DNA from: Holophagales bacterium
Lineage (GTDB): Bacteria; Acidobacteriota; Thermoanaerobaculia; Multivoradales; Multivoraceae
Length of the DNA: 45,163 bases
Assembly (NCBI GenBank): GCA_009843505.1
Contig: VYDI01000013.1
Span: 1-45,163, forward strand
Direction of reading: 5' to 3'
Position 1 is the stretch's first letter. Every line of letters starts with the position of its first letter. The position numbers were made by a program, and so were the translations under genes. The notes below the pieces were generated by a model that was not told the DNA's origin, searched no databases, and worked only from the letters and a program-made list of their open reading frames with translations. Shown here in pieces: positions 15,136-23,639 of this stretch.

Positions 15136-17376
15136 TTACCGCGCCAGGCTCTCCGCGAGGCGCATCAGGGTCACCGCCTCGCGGCGGTAGCCGTACCGGT
15201 CGTCGCCGGTGTTGGCCACGGCGAGCGCGATCGCGTCGCTCCAGGTCCAGTCGCCGGTGTAGACGCCGTTCCGCAGGAGCTGGCCGAAGCCGGCAACCGC
15301 GGCCGCGAAGCGCTGATCGGTACCGGCCCCGCCCGCGTCGCGAGCGATCGGCAGCTCGATGAGCTCGCTGGTTTCCTCGCCCGGTTCCTTGTAGCGCAGC
15401 CGCAGGAAGGCAAGTTCCCGGGAGCCGCCCCGCCTCCCGTCGGCGACCGGCGGTTCGGCCGCGCCGCCGGAGTAACGCAGAGCGTCGTGCAGCACGGCAG
15501 GCGACCCTACGGGCGTCACCTCGTAGATCGCCGTCACCGAGTGCCCCGCGCCGATCTCGCCGGCGTCGACCCGGTCGTTGTTGAAGTCCTCGCGCCGGAG
15601 GCCTCTAGTCTCGTAACCGATCAGGCGATACTCGGCGACCGTGGCCGGATTGAACTCGACCTGGATCTTCACGTCGTTCGCGATCGGGAACAAGGCGCCG
15701 GCGAGCTGGTCGACGAGCACCTTCTGCGCCTCCGCGAGCGTGTCGATGGTTGCCGCCTGACCGTTGCCGTTCTGTGCCAGCGCCTGCATTGTCGCGTCGT
15801 CCAGGTTGCCGCGGCCGAATCCCAGCACCGAGAGGTAGACGCCTCCCTCGCGCTGGCGCGCGATGAAGCCCTCGAGTTGGTCGGGGTCGGAGATGCCGAC
15901 GTTGAAGTCGCCGTCCGTGGCCAGGATGACCCGCGTCACCTCGCCCTCCGCCGCCATGTCCCGGGCAACCTGGTAGGCCAACTGGAGGCCTGCCGCTCCG
16001 GCGGTTGAACCGCCAGCGTGCAGTCGATCGAGCGCAGTCAGAATCGCACCGCGATCAGCGGCCGGAGTCGGGTCCAGCACGCGGCCCGCGCTGCCGGCGT
16101 ACGCGACGATCGCGACCTCGTCGGCGGGATCGAGCCGGCCGACCATCAGCCGGAACGACTGCACGAGCAGCGGCAACTTGTTCGGCTGGTCCATCGAACC
16201 CGAGGTGTCGACCAGGAAGACGAGGTTGAGCGGCGGGCGGTCCTCAGTCGCCGGCCGCCGGCCCTGGATGCCGATGTGCATCAGCAGCGTGTCCCGGTTC
16301 CACGGCGTTTCGGACACCGTCACCGTCGGCCGGAACGGGGCTTCCCCTTCATCGGGTGCCGGGTACGCGTACGGGAAGTAGTTGACCAGTTCCTCGATTC
16401 GCACCGACTCGGACGTCGGCAGGTAGCCGTTCGTCAGAGAAGAGCGGACGACCGAGTAGCTGGCGGTGTCGACGTCGATCGAGAAGGTCGAGACGGGTTC
16501 TTCGCTGGCCACCTTGACGGGGCTGGCCGGCTCGTTGGCGAAGGCCTCCGTACTCGTAGGCCGGGCAATCCTCACGTCCACCGGCTGTGGAACGGCCTCC
16601 GGCGGAGGTGGCTCCGCGGCACTAAAGGCGGCTACCCTCATCCGCCCCTCCCTCACCGCAGATTCCGCGACAGTCACCGGCGCCATCCCCGTAACGGTCT
16701 CCTCCCTGATCGCTGCCTGCAGCATGAAGTCGACCGAACTGCGATCTCCGGCGGCCGCGCGGACCGCGGCATCGGCTTCTCCCATGCCCTCCAGCGCCAC
16801 TTTCACCGAGTAGTCCCCCGGAGCGACGTCGGGGAAGCGATAGCTGCCGCTATTGTCCGTCAGCCCGGATCTCTCGCCGCTGGCACCTGAGAGCGTTACG
16901 CTGACACCCGGCACAGGCTCGCCCCCGTCGTCAACCACTCTTCCGCCAACCGTCGATCGCCCGACCTCGTCTGAGGACTCCGGGGCGGGAGATGTCGCCT
17001 CGCGCTCCCCTTCCGGAACGCCTGGAGGCGACGCTACTGGCGCGGGCGCGACGCCAGTATCCGCGACAACCACGCTGGATCGCGGCGTCTCATCCCGCGT
17101 GGCGGTTACCAGGAGAGCGGTCAGCCCGACCATGGCCACAACACCGGCGGCAGCCAAAACAGGTCGGGAAGTCAGTGCGTTCAGCATGTGTCGTACTCCT
17201 TGTTCAATGCCCGCCTTGTTGGTGCGGTCATCAGTACGACGCTGCTCGGCATCCGCGCCTTGGACACGGTCGAAGAGTTCCTGCGCACGGGCCAGATTCG
17301 CCTTCCGCCTCTCGGCATCCGGCTCCGGCGTCGAGCGCTCGAATGCCCGTTTCAGATCGTCGAGTGGATCGGTCAT
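15136..17376 (-). CDS. Membrane-anchored von Willebrand factor A protein (YfbK-like)
   Basis: A 746-residue protein. A cytosolic N-terminus (1-70, charged and helical) is followed by one TM helix (72-91), a carboxypeptidase-regulatory-like beta domain (143-218, 'GGRVVDDGGEPVPGVSVTL'), and a VWF-N/VWA/DUF3520 assembly: 'FSIDVDTASYSVVRSSL' (298-314) and MIDAS 'DTSGSM' (390-395), then the C-terminal region ending 'LMRLAESLAR'. The MIDAS is intact, so metal-dependent protein binding is expected on the periplasmic side. The start ATG 17376 overlaps the sigma-factor stop as ATGA. The position directly behind an ECF sigma gene, with a cytosolic tail before the TM, makes an anti-sigma role for the N-terminus plausible but unproven. 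Confidence 0.9.
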   Translation of the reverse strand: MTDPLDDLKRAFERSTPEPDAERRKANLARAQELFDRVQGADAEQRRTDDRTNKAGIEQGVRHMLNALTSRPVLAAAGVVAMVGLTALLVTATRDETPRSSVVVADTGVAPAPVASPPGVPEGEREATSPAPESSDEVGRSTVGGRVVDDGGEPVPGVSVTLSGASGERSGLTDNSGSYRFPDVAPGDYSVKVALEGMGEADAAVRAAAGDRSSVDFMLQAAIREETVTGMAPVTVAESAVREGRMRVAAFSAAEPPPPEAVPQPVDVRIARPTSTEAFANEPASPVKVASEEPVSTFSIDVDTASYSVVRSSLTNGYLPTSESVRIEELVNYFPYAYPAPDEGEAPFRPTVTVSETPWNRDTLLMHIGIQGRRPATEDRPPLNLVFLVDTSGSMDQPNKLPLLVQSFRLMVGRLDPADEVAIVAYAGSAGRVLDPTPAADRGAILTALDRLHAGGSTAGAAGLQLAYQVARDMAAEGEVTRVILATDGDFNVGISDPDQLEGFIARQREGGVYLSVLGFGRGNLDDATMQALAQNGNGQAATIDTLAEAQKVLVDQLAGALFPIANDVKIQVEFNPATVAEYRLIGYETRGLRREDFNNDRVDAGEIGAGHSVTAIYEVTPVGSPAVLHDALRYSGGAAEPPVADGRRGGSRELAFLRLRYKEPGEETSELIELPIARDAGGAGTDQRFAAAVAGFGQLLRNGVYTGDWTWSDAIALAVANTGDDRYGYRREAVTLMRLAESLAR

Positions 17377-17984
17377 CGTCCTGCTTCCTCTTGCCACATG
17401 GCTCGCAGCCGTTTGCGGACCTCCGAAAGCCGCCAGCTCACGGTGCCTTCGGAGACTCCGAGTACCTCGGCGGCTTGCGCGTGGGTCATCTCGCCGTCGA
17501 TCGTGAGCGCGACCGTGTCGCGCAGGTCGCCCGGCAAGGCGCCCATGGCCCACCGCAGCCAAGCGAGATCAGCGGCCGTGTCTCTCGCCGTTGCCCGGCG
17601 GTTCACTTCCCAGTCCCCCCAACCCTCCGCCGCCTTCGTCCGGCTGGAGTCCCGCCGTCGCCGGTCATGCGCCGCGTTCACCGCGATCCGGTACAGCCAG
17701 GTCGTGAACCGCGCCTTGCCGCGGAAGCTCTTCAACTTCGCCGGCAGGGCGAAACAGATGTCCTGCGTCAGATCCTCCGCCTCCTCTCGCCGTCCCGTCA
17801 GCCGGAAGCAGAGCCGGAAGATTCGGTCGTAGTGAAGGTCGAGAAGCGCCGCGAAGGCCTCACGGTCGCCTCCGGCGGCAGCCCGGACCAAGTCCCCATC
17901 TTTCCTGGGCACGGTCGTCACACTAGCGCCGGTGGAAGCCCACCCGTCTTCAACGGCTACCTGCACCGCGTCTGCCATCCTCAC
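17373..17984 (-). CDS. ECF RNA polymerase sigma factor
   Basis: A 203-residue sigma-70-family ECF factor. Region 2: 'FAALLDLHYDRIFRLCFRLT' in two parts, 'EEAEDLTQDICFALPAKL', 'FTTWLYRIAVNAAHDRRRR'. Region 4: 'ALPGDLRDTVALTIDGEMTHAQAAEVLGVSEGTVSWRLSEVRKRLR', where the last part is the -35-recognition helix-turn-helix. Start codons GTG 17984 and ATG 17978 are both possible. Its stop overlaps the ATG of the VWA membrane-protein gene by 4 nt, so the two are co-translated. Upstream of it are 56 bp to the nucleotidyltransferase gene. Confidence 0.92.
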   Translation of the reverse strand: MRMADAVQVAVEDGWASTGASVTTVPRKDGDLVRAAAGGDREAFAALLDLHYDRIFRLCFRLTGRREEAEDLTQDICFALPAKLKSFRGKARFTTWLYRIAVNAAHDRRRRDSSRTKAAEGWGDWEVNRRATARDTAADLAWLRWAMGALPGDLRDTVALTIDGEMTHAQAAEVLGVSEGTVSWRLSEVRKRLRAMWQEEAGR

Positions 17985-18040
17985 TCATCGGTATGACGCA
18001 TGAGAACCCCGAATCCTTGGCGAAGCGGGGCGGGACTGTC

Positions 18041-18550
18041 TCACCGGGGGACTGTTCGTTCCAGTAGCGAGCGCAGCCTCGGCAGGGCGCGCCTGTCCTT
18101 CTCGCGGTCGGCAGCGGCCTTCGAGCGGATGATGTCTGCCAGCGAGGAGACGAGGATCGTGATACCTCCGGCATCGATGGAGACGGCATCGCGTTTCAGG
18201 TCTCGAAAGCCCTGCGTACCTGTGGGCGTGAAGGCGACATCGATGTCGCCCGCCTGCGTCGTCAGGTTCAGCATCGCGTCCTGTCCGAGGTTGCGCAAGA
18301 ACGTGCCCGAACAGTCGAACGGAAGACCTTCCGGGCTGCCCTCGGCGCGGATTCGCGCACCCAGAGATCGCAGAGCGGTGGCCAGGCGCTCCAGGTTGTC
18401 GGGGTCGAACGCGGGAGCAATGTCGAGATCGATCGTCACACCCGCGTCACCGTGCAGAATCGCAGCCATGCCGCCGATCAGGATGTAGCGGACTTCGGCA
18501 TCGGACAGGGCGTGGAGAATCCGGTCCGGGTCGAAATCTCCTTCAGTCAC
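18041..18550 (-). CDS. Nucleotidyltransferase, probable toxin of an XRE/NTase pair
   Basis: A 169-residue protein beginning at GTG 18550, which overlaps the end of the XRE gene by 8 nt; longer in-frame extensions read as XRE shadow. It has the minimal nucleotidyltransferase fold: 'RYILIGGMAAILHG' (Gly26-Gly27), the metal pair in 'VTIDLDIAP' (Asp41, Asp43), and a later acidic strand 'AGDIDVAF'. A long C-terminal helix follows ('LADIIRSKAAADREKDRRAL'). Such proteins behind XRE-type genes resemble AbiEii/MNT-type toxins that nucleotidylate tRNA or proteins; that activity is inferred from the family. No HEPN partner is next to it, which argues against the classic MNT-HEPN type. Confidence 0.75.
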   Translation of the reverse strand: MTEGDFDPDRILHALSDAEVRYILIGGMAAILHGDAGVTIDLDIAPAFDPDNLERLATALRSLGARIRAEGSPEGLPFDCSGTFLRNLGQDAMLNLTTQAGDIDVAFTPTGTQGFRDLKRDAVSIDAGGITILVSSLADIIRSKAAADREKDRRALPRLRSLLERTVPR

Positions 18551-18869
18551 GAGCGCGCCCCTCCATAGCGCGTCGACCGCGGAGCACGAATCTCGCGGCC
18601 CTGGCAGCGTCCGCCAAACGCTCCTCCGGCGAGCGGCGCAGCGTCCGCTCGAACAACGCGGTGGTCTCGGGATCCGGCTCCCCCAGACCGACCCGAATCT
18701 CGTACCCCGCGGCCCGCACAAGCCGCTCGACAAGGTCCGTTGAAGGCGTCCTGGCGCCCGACTCGACCCGGGCGACCGTGGACTGCGGCACCCCGGCGCG
18801 CTTCGCGAGTTCGATCTGCGTGAGGCCCGCGCGCTTTCGCGCCTCACGCACCAGACTTCGGAGGATCAT
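18543..18869 (-). CDS. XRE-family helix-turn-helix protein, probable antitoxin/autorepressor
   Basis: A 108-residue protein with a typical XRE/Cro helix-turn-helix at about 5-55: 'LVREARKRAGLTQIELAKRAGVPQSTVARVESG' in overlapping pieces, the recognition helix being 'PQSTVARVESG'. A C-terminal helix, 'PEERLADAARAARFVL', could contact the toxin. It overlaps the nucleotidyltransferase by 8 nt. A promoter of near-consensus quality ends 6 bases before its ATG, and an imperfect inverted repeat covers the -10 element, consistent with autorepression. The overall design is that of a two-gene toxin-antitoxin locus with the antitoxin first. Confidence 0.82.
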   Translation of the reverse strand: MILRSLVREARKRAGLTQIELAKRAGVPQSTVARVESGARTPSTDLVERLVRAAGYEIRVGLGEPDPETTALFERTLRRSPEERLADAARAARFVLRGRRAMEGRARD

Positions 18870-18875
18870 CGCATC

Positions 18876-18904
18876 TTTATAGCCAATCCGGCATATAGAA
18901 TCAA
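18876..18904 (-). promoter_or_regulatory. Sigma70-like promoter of the XRE/NTase pair, near leaderless
   Basis: On the minus strand TTGATT (18904-18899) and TATAAA (18881-18876) are separated by exactly 17 bases. The XRE ATG (18869) begins only 6 bases after the -10 box, so transcription should start at or next to the ATG. The imperfect inverted repeat TATAGCC/GGCATATA (18878-18884 and 18890-18897) overlaps the -10 and spacer and is a candidate XRE operator. This AT-rich patch stands out from the surrounding GC-rich sequence. Confidence 0.65.
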
Positions 18905-19001
18905 GCCGGAGTCGGGCGAACCTCTACTCCCGGCTCGGGCTCGTGTCGGTAGCCCAGCACGCCAGCACGCTGCTATCTTCCCCGCGGCAACCTGGAGGTC
19001 G

Positions 19002-19895
19002 ATGACGATGCACCTGTCGATGCACAACTGGATGCGCGCCGAGCCGCTGGAGAAGACGCTCGCGCGGCTCAGGGAGTTTGGCTACGAGTCGCTCGAGATC
19101 AGCGGCGAGCCGGAGCTCTACGACACGGCGGAGGTGCGCCAGCTGCTCCGGCGGTACGGCATCCGGTGCTGGGGCTCAGTCACCCTGATGATGGACGGCC
19201 GCAGCCTGATCGCGAAGGACGAGGCCGAGCGCGCGAGTTCCGTCCAGTACGTCAAGGACTGCATCACGATGGTCAAGGAACTCGACGGGCACGAGATCTC
19301 GATCGTGCCCGGCACCGTCGGCAAGGTCGATCCCGATTCGACGCCCGAGAACGAGTGGAAGTGGGCGGTCGAGAGCATGCAGGAGATCTACGAGCACGGT
19401 CAGACCGCGGGCGTTCTGCTGGCCATCGAGCCGATCAACCGCTTCGAGACCTACTTCATCAACCGCGGCGCCCAGGCCCTGGCCCTGGCCGAAGCGACCG
19501 GGCCGGAGTGCGGCGTCTGCCTGGACGCCTTCCACATGAACATGGAGGATCGCGACCTGCTCGGCTCGATCCGTCAGGCCGGCAGCCGCCTCGTCGACTT
19601 CCACGTCGCCGACAGCAACCGGATGGCCGCCGGCATGGGCGCCCTGGACTGGGCCGCGATCGTCGAGACGCTAGGCGAGGTCGGCTACGACGGCGCGCTG
19701 ACCGTCGAGTTCGTGGCCTCGATCGACCGTACGCCGGCCAATCGCCATCCGAACGCGGTCGAAACGGAGCCGACCGACATCACGCCGGAGCAGAAGAAGT
19801 TCATCGAGGACCACGGCAGCAACCTGCTGAGCGACGAGTTCTACACGATGCTCACGCGACGATCGGCGCAGGAGCTACTGCCGCTCATCCGCTGA
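19002..19895 (+). CDS. Sugar phosphate isomerase/epimerase (AP endonuclease 2-type TIM barrel)
   Basis: A 297-residue TIM-barrel protein of the xylose-isomerase-like family that includes D-psicose/tagatose 3-epimerases and hydroxypyruvate isomerase. Metal ligands expected for the family are visible: Glu in 'LLAIEPINRFETYF', Asp/His in 'CLDAFHMNMED', the 'DFHVADSNR' strand, and a final Glu in 'ALTVEFVAS'. GGAGG at 18994-18998 precedes ATGs at 19002 and 19008; the second has the better spacing. The exact sugar cannot be told, and no sugar kinase or transporter adjoins it. It is divergent from the XRE pair. Confidence 0.88.
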   Translation: MTMHLSMHNWMRAEPLEKTLARLREFGYESLEISGEPELYDTAEVRQLLRRYGIRCWGSVTLMMDGRSLIAKDEAERASSVQYVKDCITMVKELDGHEISIVPGTVGKVDPDSTPENEWKWAVESMQEIYEHGQTAGVLLAIEPINRFETYFINRGAQALALAEATGPECGVCLDAFHMNMEDRDLLGSIRQAGSRLVDFHVADSNRMAAGMGALDWAAIVETLGEVGYDGALTVEFVASIDRTPANRHPNAVETEPTDITPEQKKFIEDHGSNLLSDEFYTMLTRRSAQELLPLIR

Positions 19896-19938
19896 AGTTG
19901 CGGCCGTCAAGCACCGATGGGCAATCGTCTTCGGAGCA

Positions 19939-20190
19939 TCACTCCCGCTTGGCCTCCAGGCGCCGCTCGGCGATGAGTTCGTCGACGAGGCTGCGCCCCG
20001 GTGTACCAAACCGTTCCTTTAGGCGCCGAACCGCCGATTCTCTGCTCTCGACAATCAGCCGACCGTCCTGCGCCCGGGCGACAAGCGAATCGCCAGGCTT
20101 GAACCCCAAGGCCTCGCACAGGTCAGCCGGCACGACCAGACGGCCCTGGGCGCCGAGGCGGATGCTGACAGGGGTGAGCGGCTCAGGCAT
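19939..20190 (-). CDS. AbrB/MazE-family DNA-binding protein, orphan antitoxin-like
   Basis: An 83-residue protein. Residues 6-50 form the swapped-hairpin AbrB/SpoVT fold ('VSIRLGAQGRLVVPADLCEALGF' in two parts, then 'KPGDSLVARAQDGRLIVESRE'). The C-terminal helix, 'VDELIAERRLEAKRE', is the type that normally clasps a VapC/PIN or MazF toxin. Only 43 bp separate its stop from the convergent isomerase gene, so no toxin follows. It is either a stand-alone regulator or the remnant of a vapBC-like pair. Confidence 0.8.
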   Translation of the reverse strand: MPEPLTPVSIRLGAQGRLVVPADLCEALGFKPGDSLVARAQDGRLIVESRESAVRRLKERFGTPGRSLVDELIAERRLEAKRE

Positions 20191-20270
20191 CGTGCGTCAA
20201 CTCTGCCACGGATCTGAGTTGGCGGCGTGACTGGGCGTCGGCTCGGCCCGGTTCGATAGTCTCGGCCGAA

Positions 20271-20765
20271 ATGGCCAAGGTACTCCAGATCCAGCACGCG
20301 ACGGTCGTCGTCGACGACCTGGAGAAGGCCTGCGCCTTCTACGAGCACGAACTCGGGCTCGAACCGCTACCAACGTTCAACCTCGACTTCCCGGCCCAGT
20401 TTTTCAAGATCAACGAGGAGCAGCAGCTTCACGTCACGGAGTGGGAGGACCAGGCCTCCTTCCGCGGCCACCTCTGCCTGCAGGTGGACGACTTCGACTC
20501 GATCTACTTCCGCATGCGCGAGCTCGGCGCCATCGACACCTCACCCTGGGGCAAGGTGCGCCGGCTGCCGGACGGCGCGATGCAGATGTTCATCCGTGAC
20601 CCGGCCGGCAACCTGATCGAGATCTCCTGTCCGAACGATGTCGCCGTCGACGAAGCGATCTTCGGGGACGACTTGGTCGACGCGGAGGGCCGGCTCTACG
20701 AGTCGAAGCGGGACGATCCCCGCGGCATGCACACCGAGGACGCGACGCTGTACCACGGGCGGTAG
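20271..20765 (+). CDS. VOC-family (glyoxalase/bleomycin-resistance fold) protein
   Basis: A 164-residue vicinal-oxygen-chelate protein. Two beta-alpha-beta-beta-beta modules: 'IQHATVVVDDLEKACAFYEHELGLE' (8-32, in two parts) and 'HLCLQVDDFDSIYFRMRELG', then 'MQMFIRDPAGNLIEI'. The metal-binding positions His9, a His in 'LHVTEW' or 'GHLCLQV', and Glu in 'NLIEI' are present. It is likely a dioxygenase, isomerase or glyoxalase-type lyase; the substrate is undetermined. Convergent to the TonB receptor gene with 51 bp between stops. Confidence 0.88.
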   Translation: MAKVLQIQHATVVVDDLEKACAFYEHELGLEPLPTFNLDFPAQFFKINEEQQLHVTEWEDQASFRGHLCLQVDDFDSIYFRMRELGAIDTSPWGKVRRLPDGAMQMFIRDPAGNLIEISCPNDVAVDEAIFGDDLVDAEGRLYESKRDDPRGMHTEDATLYHGR

Positions 20766-20816
20766 CGGCGCCGATCCGCGACGTCCCCGGGCTGCAGCCC
20801 TTGCGAACCGTGGTCC

Positions 20817-23588
20817 CTAGAACTCGAGTCCGAAGCGGATCATGACCCGCCGCGGGAAGAGGTAACCACTCGGCACGAACTCTTCGTCCGCGGGTACCTG
20901 GAGGGTCTCCCACCAGTCGTAGGTGTCTTCGTTGAAGACGTTCAGCAGCTGGAGATCCAGCTTGAGCTGGACCTGGCCGACGTCGAAGCGGCGGCCGAAG
21001 GAAAGATCGAAGTTGTTCTGGTCCGGCAACCGAGTGTCGTCGCTGGCCGGCACGGCGATGATCCGCTGACCACCCTGAGCAAGCGGCGCAGCCGAACCCC
21101 GGCCACCGATCACCAGTTGGCGACTGTACGGCTTGCCCGTCATGAAGCTGTAGGTCGCGCTGCCCTGGATCTTCCACGGAAGCTCGAAGCTGCCCTGGAA
21201 TTGGGCCACGTGCTCTCGGTCGTTCTGCAGGGCCTGGTCGGCATTGATCCAGTTGTTCGGGTCGCGGCCGTCGGTCGAGGTGTAGAAGGGGTTTCCCTGG
21301 GATTGCAGCAAGGGGCGCGGAATGAAACCGCTCGAGTCGGACCAGGTGTACGAGGATTGGAAGCTCCAGCCGTCGCTGTAGCGCCTGTTGAAGGAGAGGA
21401 CCACGCCCTCGTACTGCTGGTTGTAGCTCCTTCCTGGCGCCTTGGAGCCCGGACCCGGCGCGTTGCCCTTGCGCGTTGTCGGCTGCTCGATGACGCTGAA
21501 CAACTGCTCCGTTTCGCCACTGAACGGGTTCGTCCACGGCACATTCTCGTAGACGCCGTCGTCCAGGATCTCCCAGCCGATCAGGTTCTTCGCTTCCTTG
21601 TAGACGCCCTGAATCCCGAAGGTGTAGTTGTCGCCAAAGCGCCGCTCCCAGCCCAGCGTGAACTGATCGGTTTCGGGCGCCTTGATATCGGGATGGAACA
21701 GGTTTCCGTGGTACTCGAAGCTGGACGAGTACGACCATGGGCCGTCCAGCGACGGCCCGAACTCGGTGACGTAGACCGGCGGATTCGGTGGCGGCGCGTA
21801 CCAGTTTCCGGTCACGTCGGCGTCGAAGAACTTGCCGTAGAAGGCGCGGAAGACTTGCCGGTCGCCGATCTGGTACGCCATGCCGATGCGAGGCGAAATC
21901 AGTGACCAGTCGATCACGTCCTGGACCCCGGGGATGATCTCGGAGGTGGGGCTCCAGTCCTGGTTCAGGATCGGGTAGTCCGGAATCTCGCCGTTGTGCT
22001 GGTCGTACCGCACTCCGACGTTGAGCGTCAGATTCGAGTTCACCTGCCAGGAGTCATCGACGAAGGCCGAAACCACCGCCGTCTCGGCGCCGTAGTAGAA
22101 CGGCCGGGCGGTGACCCGGTAGTAGTACGGGTAGCCCGGGTAGTACTCGTAGCGGTAGAAGTAGACGCCATTCGGCCCGCCGCCCGTCCGCGTATCGCCG
22201 TGGCCGGTGCCGTAGGAGATGCCGAACTTGAAGTCGTGGTCGCCGCCCAGGAGGTCGTCGGCGTGGTGCGAGAGCTTGACGTCCAACTGGTCCCGGCCGA
22301 GCAGCCAGATGTAGGTGTAACCGGGACTGCCGCTGGACTGAGGCGGACCGCCGTCGGCCGGCGAGTAGTCCGTATAGGGATCGGCGGTGCTCCCGGTTGC
22401 CGAGAGCAGGTTGTCGTCGCTGCTGTAGCCGGTGTACATGACCTCGAGGTAGTCGTTCGGAGTCAGGACCGACTGGAACTGAAGGCCCCACGCCGGATTG
22501 TTGCCGTACTCGGTCGCGATCGCGTCCGGCGTCGTATTGGGTGCCGCGAAGACGAAGTCGTAGTCCTCGAAGTGGTACTTCGCCTCCATCAGGTTGCTGT
22601 CGTTGAACGCCGCGTTGATCTTGATGTCGGAGCGCACCGTCGGATAGGCAGTCGGGAAGGACGGGTCGACGCCCGGATCGGCGTACGCGTCATCCGTGGT
22701 CTGAATGGAGGCGAAGAACCACGCCTTGTCCCGGGCCAACGGACCGCCGAGAGTGCCCGTCAGGTCGTCGAACTCCTCCCGATGGAACGGGAGGCCGTCG
22801 ATCTCGGCGTTCTCTTCCGTGAGACCGTCGTTCATGTGGAACCAGTCGACCGTGCCGGCGAACTCGTTCGTACCGGACTTGGTCACGATGTTGATCGCCG
22901 CCCCCGACATGCTGCCGTACTCCGCCGGAGCGCCGATCCCCAGCACCTGCACCTCCTCGATGATCGCCGGGTTCGTCCACCAGAAGGCGCGGCCGGTGTC
23001 CGAGGACGTCGTGTCCAGGCCGTCGATACGCCAGGAGTTCGAGGCCACGCTCGAACCGAAGGCGCTCAACGAAGTGCTGCCCTCGGAAGCCTGGCTGATC
23101 CCGGGCGACACCGCGACCAGATCCCAGAAGTTCCGGTCCGTCGGCAGGTCGTCGATGAAGTCCGCCGTGAAGCTGGTGCCGACGCTGGAACTCGTCACGT
23201 CGAGGATGGGCGACGCGGTGACCGTGACCTCCTCCTCCACCGCCTCCAGGCCGAGTGCGATCTCCAGGTTGACCGTAGCGGCGATGCCGACCCGTACACC
23301 CTCGACCCGGTGGTCCCGGAAGCCATCGAGAGACGCGGTCACGACGTAGTCGTCGACCTGGAGCGACGAGATGACGAAGTTCCCGCCGACGCCGGTGATC
23401 GTGGTCCGCGACACGCCCCGGTCCTCGATCGTCGCCGTCACCATGACGCCGGGCAGGCCGTCGCCGTTGGCGTCGCGAACCTGACCGCGGATGTCGCCCG
23501 TGGTCTGGGCGGCGGCGGAAACCGCGACCGTCAGCGCGAAGGCAGAGGCCGTCAGGATGCGGAGGGCTCGTTCGTTGGGTGACGCCAT
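20817..23588 (-). CDS. TonB-dependent outer-membrane receptor (CarboxypepD_reg type)
   Basis: A 923-residue outer-membrane protein. Signal peptide 1-27 ('LTASAFALTVAVSAAAQ'), carboxypeptidase-regulatory-like domain about 30-110 ('GDIRGQVRDANGDGLPGVMV'), plug domain about 120-240 ('DDLPTDRNFWDLVAVSPGI', 'WRIDGLDTTSSD', 'GAAINIVTKSGTNEF'), then a beta-barrel ending in the C-terminal aromatic 'VMIRFGLEF'. This is the 'Oar/CarboxypepD_reg' receptor class abundant in Acidobacteria, generally importing oligomers or peptides with TonB energy. It is last in a run with a P1 peptidase, two SDRs and an SLC13-type permease. The start ATG 23588 has AGGGAGA six bases upstream. Confidence 0.93.
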   Translation of the reverse strand: MASPNERALRILTASAFALTVAVSAAAQTTGDIRGQVRDANGDGLPGVMVTATIEDRGVSRTTITGVGGNFVISSLQVDDYVVTASLDGFRDHRVEGVRVGIAATVNLEIALGLEAVEEEVTVTASPILDVTSSSVGTSFTADFIDDLPTDRNFWDLVAVSPGISQASEGSTSLSAFGSSVASNSWRIDGLDTTSSDTGRAFWWTNPAIIEEVQVLGIGAPAEYGSMSGAAINIVTKSGTNEFAGTVDWFHMNDGLTEENAEIDGLPFHREEFDDLTGTLGGPLARDKAWFFASIQTTDDAYADPGVDPSFPTAYPTVRSDIKINAAFNDSNLMEAKYHFEDYDFVFAAPNTTPDAIATEYGNNPAWGLQFQSVLTPNDYLEVMYTGYSSDDNLLSATGSTADPYTDYSPADGGPPQSSGSPGYTYIWLLGRDQLDVKLSHHADDLLGGDHDFKFGISYGTGHGDTRTGGGPNGVYFYRYEYYPGYPYYYRVTARPFYYGAETAVVSAFVDDSWQVNSNLTLNVGVRYDQHNGEIPDYPILNQDWSPTSEIIPGVQDVIDWSLISPRIGMAYQIGDRQVFRAFYGKFFDADVTGNWYAPPPNPPVYVTEFGPSLDGPWSYSSSFEYHGNLFHPDIKAPETDQFTLGWERRFGDNYTFGIQGVYKEAKNLIGWEILDDGVYENVPWTNPFSGETEQLFSVIEQPTTRKGNAPGPGSKAPGRSYNQQYEGVVLSFNRRYSDGWSFQSSYTWSDSSGFIPRPLLQSQGNPFYTSTDGRDPNNWINADQALQNDREHVAQFQGSFELPWKIQGSATYSFMTGKPYSRQLVIGGRGSAAPLAQGGQRIIAVPASDDTRLPDQNNFDLSFGRRFDVGQVQLKLDLQLLNVFNEDTYDWWETLQVPADEEFVPSGYLFPRRVMIRFGLEF

Positions 23589-23639
23589 GGGGATCTCCCT
23601 GGGGTTCCGTCGAGTTAGGGGGCGAGAAGGCGATGATAC

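Noticed and set aside
21996..23582. A 528-codon plus-strand frame antisense to the TonB receptor
   Set aside because: Val/Arg-rich shadow with no recognisable domain.
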